Below, in pieces: positions 59,281 to 64,000 of a DNA stretch of 64,000 nt. Position 1 is the stretch's first letter. Each line of letters begins with the position of its first letter. The notes beneath the pieces are model-generated. The model was not told the DNA's origin. It searched no databases and was given only the letters and a program-made list of their open reading frames with translations. The DNA is taken from contig DATIDV010000010.1 of NCBI GenBank assembly GCA_035456105.1, positions 1 to 64,000 of the forward strand. The letters are read 5' to 3'. This DNA is from Viridibacterium sp035456105 (lineage in GTDB: Bacteria; Pseudomonadota; Gammaproteobacteria; Burkholderiales; Rhodocyclaceae). The position numbers and the translations under genes were made by a program.

Positions 59281-61500
59281 TTACTTGATGCTGGCCAGTG
59301 CTGCATTCAGCGTTGCGCTCGGGCGCATGGCAGCCGAGCACTTTTCCGGCGATGGGTGGTAGTAGCCGCCCACATCGATCGACTTCCCTTGCGCACTGAT
59401 CAGTTCTGCCGCGATTTTTTCCTCATTGCTGGTCAGCGTTTCAGCAACAGATTTGAATGCGGCTTGCAGACCGGAGTCCTGGCTTTGTGCCGCCAGTGCC
59501 TGCGCCCAGTACAGCGCGAGGTAGAAGTGGCTGCCGCGGTTGTCGGTCTGGCCGACCTTGCGGGCGGGTGACTTGTCGTTCTCGAGGAACTTGGCATTCG
59601 CAGCGTCGAGGCACTCGGCCAGCACTGCAGCGGCCTTGTTGCCGGTCTTGTCAGCGAGTTCTTCAATGGACACTTGCAAGGCGAGGAATTCGCCGAGCGA
59701 ATCCCAGCGCAGGTAGTTCTCTTCGAGGAACTGTTGCACATGCTTCGGTGCCGAACCACCGGCGCCGGTTTCGTACATGCCGCCACCGGCCAGCAGCGGG
59801 ACGATGGAGAGCATCTTGGCGCTGGTGCCCAGTTCCAGAATCGGGAATAGATCGGTGTTGTAGTCGCGCAGCACGTTGCCGGTGACCGAGATAGTGTCCT
59901 TGCCGGCGCGGATGCGTGTCAGCGAGAACTTGCAGGCGTCGACCGGCGACAGGATCGGCATTTCGAGGCCGCTGGTGTCGTGGTCCTTCAGGTAGGTCGT
60001 GACCCTGGCGATGAGGTTGCGGTCATAGGCGCGCGCTTCGTCCAGCCAGAACACTGCCGGCGTGTGGGTGGCGCGGGCGCGGGCGACGGCGAGCTTGACC
60101 CAGTCCTTGACGGCGATGTCCTTGGTCTGGCACATGCGCCAGATGTCACCGGCTTCCACTTCGTGTTGCGTGAGCACCGTGCCATCAGCTGCGACGACCT
60201 TCACCGTGCCGTCAGCGGGCAGTTCGAAGGTCTTGTCGTGCGAGCCGTATTCTTCGGCAGCTTGCGCCATCAGGCCGACATTGGGCACGGTGCCCATGGT
60301 CGTGACATTGAAAGTGCCGTTGGCCTTGCAGTCGTCGATGACGGCTTGGTAGACACCGGCGTAGCAACGGTCAGGAATCGTGAACTTGGTGTCCTGCAGC
60401 TTGCCTGCGGCATTCCACATCTGGCCTGAGCTGCGGATGGCTGCGGGCATTGATGCGTCGACAATCACGTCGCTCGGCACATGCAGGTTGGTGATGCCCT
60501 TGTCGGAGTCAACCATGGCGACTGGCACGGCAGCCTCAGCAGCGCGCAGGTCGGCTTCGATGGCGGCCTTCTCGTTTTCTGGCAGGGACTGAATCTTGGC
60601 GTAAGCGTCACCGATGCCATTGCGGACATTCACGCCCAGCTTGGCGAAGGAGTCGGCGTGCTTGGCGAATACGTTCCCGTAGAAAGCGTTGACGGCGTGG
60701 CCGAACAGGATGGGATCGGAGATCTTCATCATGGTGGCTTTCAGGTGCAGCGAGAACAGGACGCCCTTGGCCTTGGCATCGGCGATCTGCGCTTCGTAGA
60801 AAGCCTTCAGCCCCTTTGCGCTCATGAAGGTGGCAGCGATCAGCTCATCCTTCTGCAGCTTCACTTCCTTCAGCGTCTTGGTATTGCCTTGCTTGTCGGT
60901 GAATTCGATCTTGGCGACGCCTGCTTCCGCAACGACGGCGGATTTTTCGTTGCCGTAGAAGTCACCAGAAGCCATATGGGCAACGTGTGACTTGGATTCA
61001 GCGCTCCAGGCACCCATCGAGTGTGGATGCTTCCGGGCGTATTGCTTGACGGCGTTGGCGACGCGGCGATCGGAGTTGCCTTCGCGCAGCACAGGGTTCA
61101 CGGCGCTACCCAGCACCTTGGCGTAGCGTGCCTTGATGGCTTTCTCTTCGTCGTTGGTCGCGTTCTCGGGGAAGTCCGGCACGGCGTAGCCCTGCGATTG
61201 CAGTTCCTTGATGGCAGCTTTGAGCTGTGGCACCGAGGCGCTGACGTTGGGCAGCTTGATGATGTTGGCTTGGGGCGTCTTGGCCAGCTCGCCGAGCTCA
61301 GCTAGCGTGTCGGGCACACGTTGCTCTGGCTTCAGCGCTTCCGGGAAGTTCGACAGGATGCGTGCGGCGACGGAGATGTCGCGCGTCTCAACAGCGATGC
61401 CCGCCGTCTTGGTGAAAGCCTGAACGATAGGCAGGAGGGAATAAGTGGCCAGTGCCGGGGCTTCGTCGGTCAGGGTGTAGATAATCTTTGCTTCGCTCAT
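59281..61500 (-). CDS. icd: Monomeric NADP-dependent isocitrate dehydrogenase
   Basis: A ~739-residue enzyme of the monomeric IDH type, oxidatively decarboxylating isocitrate to 2-oxoglutarate in the TCA cycle. IIYTLTDEAPALATYSLLPIVQAFTKTAGI at the start, ANIIKLPNVSASVPQLKAAIKELQSQGY, ILREGNSDRR-type (NPVLREGNSDRRVANAVKQYARKHPHSMG), and DTISVTGNVLRDYNTDLFPILELGTSAKMLSIVPLL are diagnostic. Length is typical. Start at ATG 61500 (MSEAKI). Convergent with aceB and the small basic gene; its activity competes with the glyoxylate shunt. Confidence 0.97.
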   Translation of the reverse strand: MSEAKIIYTLTDEAPALATYSLLPIVQAFTKTAGIAVETRDISVAARILSNFPEALKPEQRVPDTLAELGELAKTPQANIIKLPNVSASVPQLKAAIKELQSQGYAVPDFPENATNDEEKAIKARYAKVLGSAVNPVLREGNSDRRVANAVKQYARKHPHSMGAWSAESKSHVAHMASGDFYGNEKSAVVAEAGVAKIEFTDKQGNTKTLKEVKLQKDELIAATFMSAKGLKAFYEAQIADAKAKGVLFSLHLKATMMKISDPILFGHAVNAFYGNVFAKHADSFAKLGVNVRNGIGDAYAKIQSLPENEKAAIEADLRAAEAAVPVAMVDSDKGITNLHVPSDVIVDASMPAAIRSSGQMWNAAGKLQDTKFTIPDRCYAGVYQAVIDDCKANGTFNVTTMGTVPNVGLMAQAAEEYGSHDKTFELPADGTVKVVAADGTVLTQHEVEAGDIWRMCQTKDIAVKDWVKLAVARARATHTPAVFWLDEARAYDRNLIARVTTYLKDHDTSGLEMPILSPVDACKFSLTRIRAGKDTISVTGNVLRDYNTDLFPILELGTSAKMLSIVPLLAGGGMYETGAGGSAPKHVQQFLEENYLRWDSLGEFLALQVSIEELADKTGNKAAAVLAECLDAANAKFLENDKSPARKVGQTDNRGSHFYLALYWAQALAAQSQDSGLQAAFKSVAETLTSNEEKIAAELISAQGKSIDVGGYYHPSPEKCSAAMRPSATLNAALASIK

Positions 61501-61647
61501 GGCTTTCTTTCTGGGGGCAGTCGGGGACGGCACGGTTCGCGCCGCAGCAAAGGCGGAAGTATATCAAGTGGCTAGGGGAAACTACCGATGGGTGATTCAT
61601 TCGGCGCTAGCCGAGCTGCGAGGCGAGTGCTGCAGGCGGCAACGGAA

Positions 61648-63276
61648 TCAGAATTCGTTGGATTTGATCCCGTGTTTCTTGAGCAGGCCATGGAAATATG
61701 CGGTGATGGCCTTGAGGCGTTCGTTGCCGGGGTCCTGCTGGCGCACGCGCTCGATGTGGGAGCGGGCGTCCGCGGCAAATCTGGGATTCCAGCCGAGATT
61801 CTCGATGTGCTTGAGCAGCGCCAGCGCGGCATTGAACAACACGTTGACGTTGCCCGGCATCTTGGCGACGGCTTGCGTCATCTGCCGCACCGAGCCGTCA
61901 AAATCGCCGCGTTGGGCAAGTTGTGCGCCCTGCGCCATAAGGTCCTTGACCTCCTTGCGCACCCGGCTTGCCAGCTGCTCGCCGAGTTCCGGACGGCCCA
62001 GTTCCACCAGCATGCTCTTGATCCGATCGACAGCTTCATCGTTGGCTGCATCCCGCATCACGTCCATGATGACCTCGGCCGCCTGATCATCGCGCTTGTT
62101 CTCGATGCAGATGCGCGCCAGATCTTTCTTCAATGTCACCGTGGCGCCGAGGCGTGGGTCGTTGTGCTTGAGGGCGTCGTCGAGCGCAGCGCTTGCTGCT
62201 TCAAGATTGCCCGCCTGGGTGGCCAGCATTGCGGTCGACAGGGCTCTGCACAGCGGAGTTTTAGCGAGTCCGTCCATGGTGCGTTCCATGTCGCGCAGGG
62301 TGGCGCCGGCGGCCGTCGCATCGCCCGCACCGAGATGGGCCTTGACGAGCAAAACGTGATCTTCAGGGTCACGGAAGTCAGAGTACTTGCCCTTGCGCAC
62401 GACCTCCGACATGGTCTTGATTGCCGTCTCGTGATCGCCCAGTTCGTTGGATACTTCGCCGAGTCGGCGCAAGCGCCGCGTGGTGTGTGGCGACACCTTG
62501 ATGGCATCCTGCAGTGTTTGCTGCGCACCCGTCAGTTCGCCCGTGGCTTCGCGTGAGCGTGCCAGCCAGTCGTAGGCGTCCATGTAATTCGCATTTTCGT
62601 CGATCAGCGCCGAGAAGCCGGTCTGCGCTTCTTTGAAGCGCTTCTGGAGGAACAGGGTTTTGGCGAGTCCGAGCTTGGCCCAGGGGACTGCTTTCGAGCC
62701 GAGAACTTCCGCGTAGATTTGCTGCGCGTCGCTGGTTTGACCAGCTGTCAGATGCAGCTCGGCGCGCAGGCGCAGGAAGTCGATGACGAAGTTGGGATGC
62801 TCCTGCTCGCCCTTGCGACAGGACTCGATTGCGTCCAGCAGATTGCCCGCTTCGACCAGCTTGTAGGTCGGCATGAAGGCGTCCCGCTTGGTTAGTGCCC
62901 GCCCCAGGCGCTCCAGCAGTTTTTCCGATGAAAACGGCTTGAGCACGTAGTCGTTTGGCGCGAGTTCAACGGCACTGACAACGCGCTCATAGGCGCTCTC
63001 GCCAGTGATCATGATGAAGACGGTCCACAGCGGAATCAGGTGGTGATGGCGCAGATCTTCGAGCAGATGCTGACCGTCCTGGCCTTCGCCGAGGTGGTAT
63101 TCGCAGAGGATGATGTCGAAATTGACTTCGCGCAGCTTGCGGATTGCAACGCCAGCGGTCACCGCCTGATTGACGGTTGTGATGCCCCCCAACGCGAGCA
63201 TGTTGCGTAGCTGGGTACGCATGGCCGCGTTGGAGTCGACAATCATCACCGAAATTTCGCTGAATTCTTGCGACAT
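61648..63276 (-). CDS. Receiver-TPR protein with Glu in place of the phosphoacceptor Asp
   Basis: A 542-residue cytoplasmic protein: receiver-like domain ~8-125 followed by TPR helical repeats to the end (AWAKLGLAKTLFLQKRFKEAQTGF, YMDAYDWLARSREATGELTGAQQTL and others). The receiver keeps the Lys (DYVLKPFS) but at the usual phosphoacceptor position it reads ILCEYHLG, with Glu59 (codon 63100-63102 on the plus strand) where relatives of this family have CDY. It may be a constitutively active or phosphorylation-independent adaptor. Start at ATG 63276 (MSQEFSEI). No output domain other than TPR; partner unknown. Confidence 0.85.
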   Translation of the reverse strand: MSQEFSEISVMIVDSNAAMRTQLRNMLALGGITTVNQAVTAGVAIRKLREVNFDIILCEYHLGEGQDGQHLLEDLRHHHLIPLWTVFIMITGESAYERVVSAVELAPNDYVLKPFSSEKLLERLGRALTKRDAFMPTYKLVEAGNLLDAIESCRKGEQEHPNFVIDFLRLRAELHLTAGQTSDAQQIYAEVLGSKAVPWAKLGLAKTLFLQKRFKEAQTGFSALIDENANYMDAYDWLARSREATGELTGAQQTLQDAIKVSPHTTRRLRRLGEVSNELGDHETAIKTMSEVVRKGKYSDFRDPEDHVLLVKAHLGAGDATAAGATLRDMERTMDGLAKTPLCRALSTAMLATQAGNLEAASAALDDALKHNDPRLGATVTLKKDLARICIENKRDDQAAEVIMDVMRDAANDEAVDRIKSMLVELGRPELGEQLASRVRKEVKDLMAQGAQLAQRGDFDGSVRQMTQAVAKMPGNVNVLFNAALALLKHIENLGWNPRFAADARSHIERVRQQDPGNERLKAITAYFHGLLKKHGIKSNEF

Positions 63277-63407
63277 GGCTGGAGTGGTTGGCAATCCGGG
63301 AAGGGTGACGGTCTTGGCTAAGCTGAACTTCGCAAAGACTGGCAACGGCACCGGGCGTCGTTTTCTTTAGGGGCAGGGCGCTGGCAGCTCGTTTCCTCCA
63401 CGCAGAT

Positions 63408-64000
63408 TCAGTCGCCCAGCACGGACAACGCGAAGGCCAGCTGGCGTGCCCGCTCACGCAGACTGTCGTAGCGCCCCGAGGCGCCGCCGTGGCCGGCCTC
63501 CATGCTGGTGATGAGCAGAAGCGGGTTGGTGTCTGTCTTGACTGTGCGCAGCTTGGCCACGTACTTGGCTGGCTCCCAGATCATCACCTGGCTGTCATGC
63601 AGGCCGGCCTCGACGAGGATGGGCGGGTAGGCCGTGGCCGACAGATTGTCGTAGGGCGAGTAGGCCAGCAGTCGGTGATACTCCGCGCGGATGGCCGGGT
63701 TGCCCCATTCCTCGTATTCGCCGATGGTCAGCGGCAGGCTGTCGTCCTGCATGGTGGTCACCACGTCGAGAAATGGCACTTCGAGCATGGCGGCGCCGAA
63801 CAGGTCAGGACGCAGGTTGAGCGCGGCGCCAACCAGCAGGCCACCTGCGCTGCCGCCTTGCGCAACGATGCGTCCCCTGGCTGCGTAGCCCTGAGCAATC
63901 AGCGTCTCAGCGCAGGCGATGTAGTCAGTGAAGCTGTTGCGCTTGTTTTCGAGGCGGCCGGCGTCGTGCCAGCGCTGCCCCATCTCGCCGCCGCCGCGCA
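63408..64000 (-). CDS. Oligopeptidase B / prolyl oligopeptidase family, 3' part only
   Basis: The C-terminal ~197 residues of an S9A serine peptidase; the rest lies beyond the window's right edge. The frame is open to position 64000 and reads RGGGEMGQRWHDAGRLENKRNSF, the entry to the catalytic domain. Nucleophile Ser in AQGGSAGGLLVGAAL, catalytic Asp in LVEAGLHDSQVM and His in SMEAGHGGASGR are all present. These match oligopeptidase B (protease II), which cleaves after basic residues, better than prolyl oligopeptidase. It ends in TGA/TAA-proximal sequence 130 bp from the receiver-TPR gene. Confidence 0.9.
   Translation of the reverse strand, partial: RGGGEMGQRWHDAGRLENKRNSFTDYIACAETLIAQGYAARGRIVAQGGSAGGLLVGAALNLRPDLFGAAMLEVPFLDVVTTMQDDSLPLTIGEYEEWGNPAIRAEYHRLLAYSPYDNLSATAYPPILVEAGLHDSQVMIWEPAKYVAKLRTVKTDTNPLLLITSMEAGHGGASGRYDSLRERARQLAFALSVLGD

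Overview
The window is a GC-rich chromosomal segment that I read as a betaproteobacterium, most likely near Rhodocyclales. The evidence is a complete flgB-to-flgJ flagellar rod/hook operon with flgA divergent and flgMN nearby, a minor-pilin/PilY1/PilE type IV pilus operon, monomeric NADP-isocitrate dehydrogenase next to malate synthase A, long-form QueF, and a secreted PL3 pectate lyase with a poly-serine linker as in plant-polymer degraders. No rRNA, CRISPR array, prophage or transposase gene is visible. One tRNA (Thr, anticodon CGT) is present. The genus is an inference.

Layout. 0-6 kb: pectate lyase, a dRS3-like inverted repeat pair, a duplicated-domain zincin lipoprotein, a GFA-family protein, a NodB-type deacetylase and a ferredoxin-NADP reductase. 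6-12.8 kb: a TetR repressor divergent from a complete RND efflux operon (adaptor, pump, outer membrane channel), with an operator whose arms match the E. coli AcrR site as I recall it. 13-21.5 kb: chemoreceptor, TfoX-like protein, DadA, fructose bisphosphatase, TamA, a decayed msrA, TcdA and a CbiX-like protein. 21.6-28 kb: a signalling cluster (multi-PAS histidine kinase, receiver-HATPase protein, receiver-PAS-SpoIIE phosphatase, and a convergent SpoIIAA-like STAS protein) that resembles a partner-switching module. 28-31 kb: alaS. 31-43.5 kb: the flagellar region, interrupted by an asparaginase and a free-standing PilJ-type sensor domain. 43.5-48.4 kb: a small Ala/Lys-rich exported protein, bioA, yaaA, an M14 carboxypeptidase, queF and tRNA-Thr. 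48.4-57 kb: the type IV pilus tip operon fimT-pilV-pilW-pilX-pilY1-pilE with a TonB-like gene behind it. 57-64 kb: aceB, a 48-residue basic protein, idh, a receiver-TPR protein and the 3' end of an oligopeptidase B gene.

How the parts work together. The flg operon has a well-formed sigma-54 (-24/-12) promoter ahead of flgB, and flgMN has a sigma-28-type promoter, which fits the usual order of structural genes first and anti-sigma/late genes afterwards. PilY1, the minor pilins and PilE form one pilus assembly and adhesion unit. AceB and Idh compete for carbon at the glyoxylate/TCA branch point.

Most notable observation: a ~269-bp MITE-like element with ~30-bp terminal inverted repeats and apparent TA target duplication lies exactly on the flgI stop codon. 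Removing it restores a flgI TAA stop followed one base later by the flgJ ATG, with a 10-nt full anti-SD match (GGAGGTGATC) in the end of flgI placed correctly for flgJ. The insertion re-created a stop codon (TAG) for flgI but moved flgJ away from its ribosome binding site.
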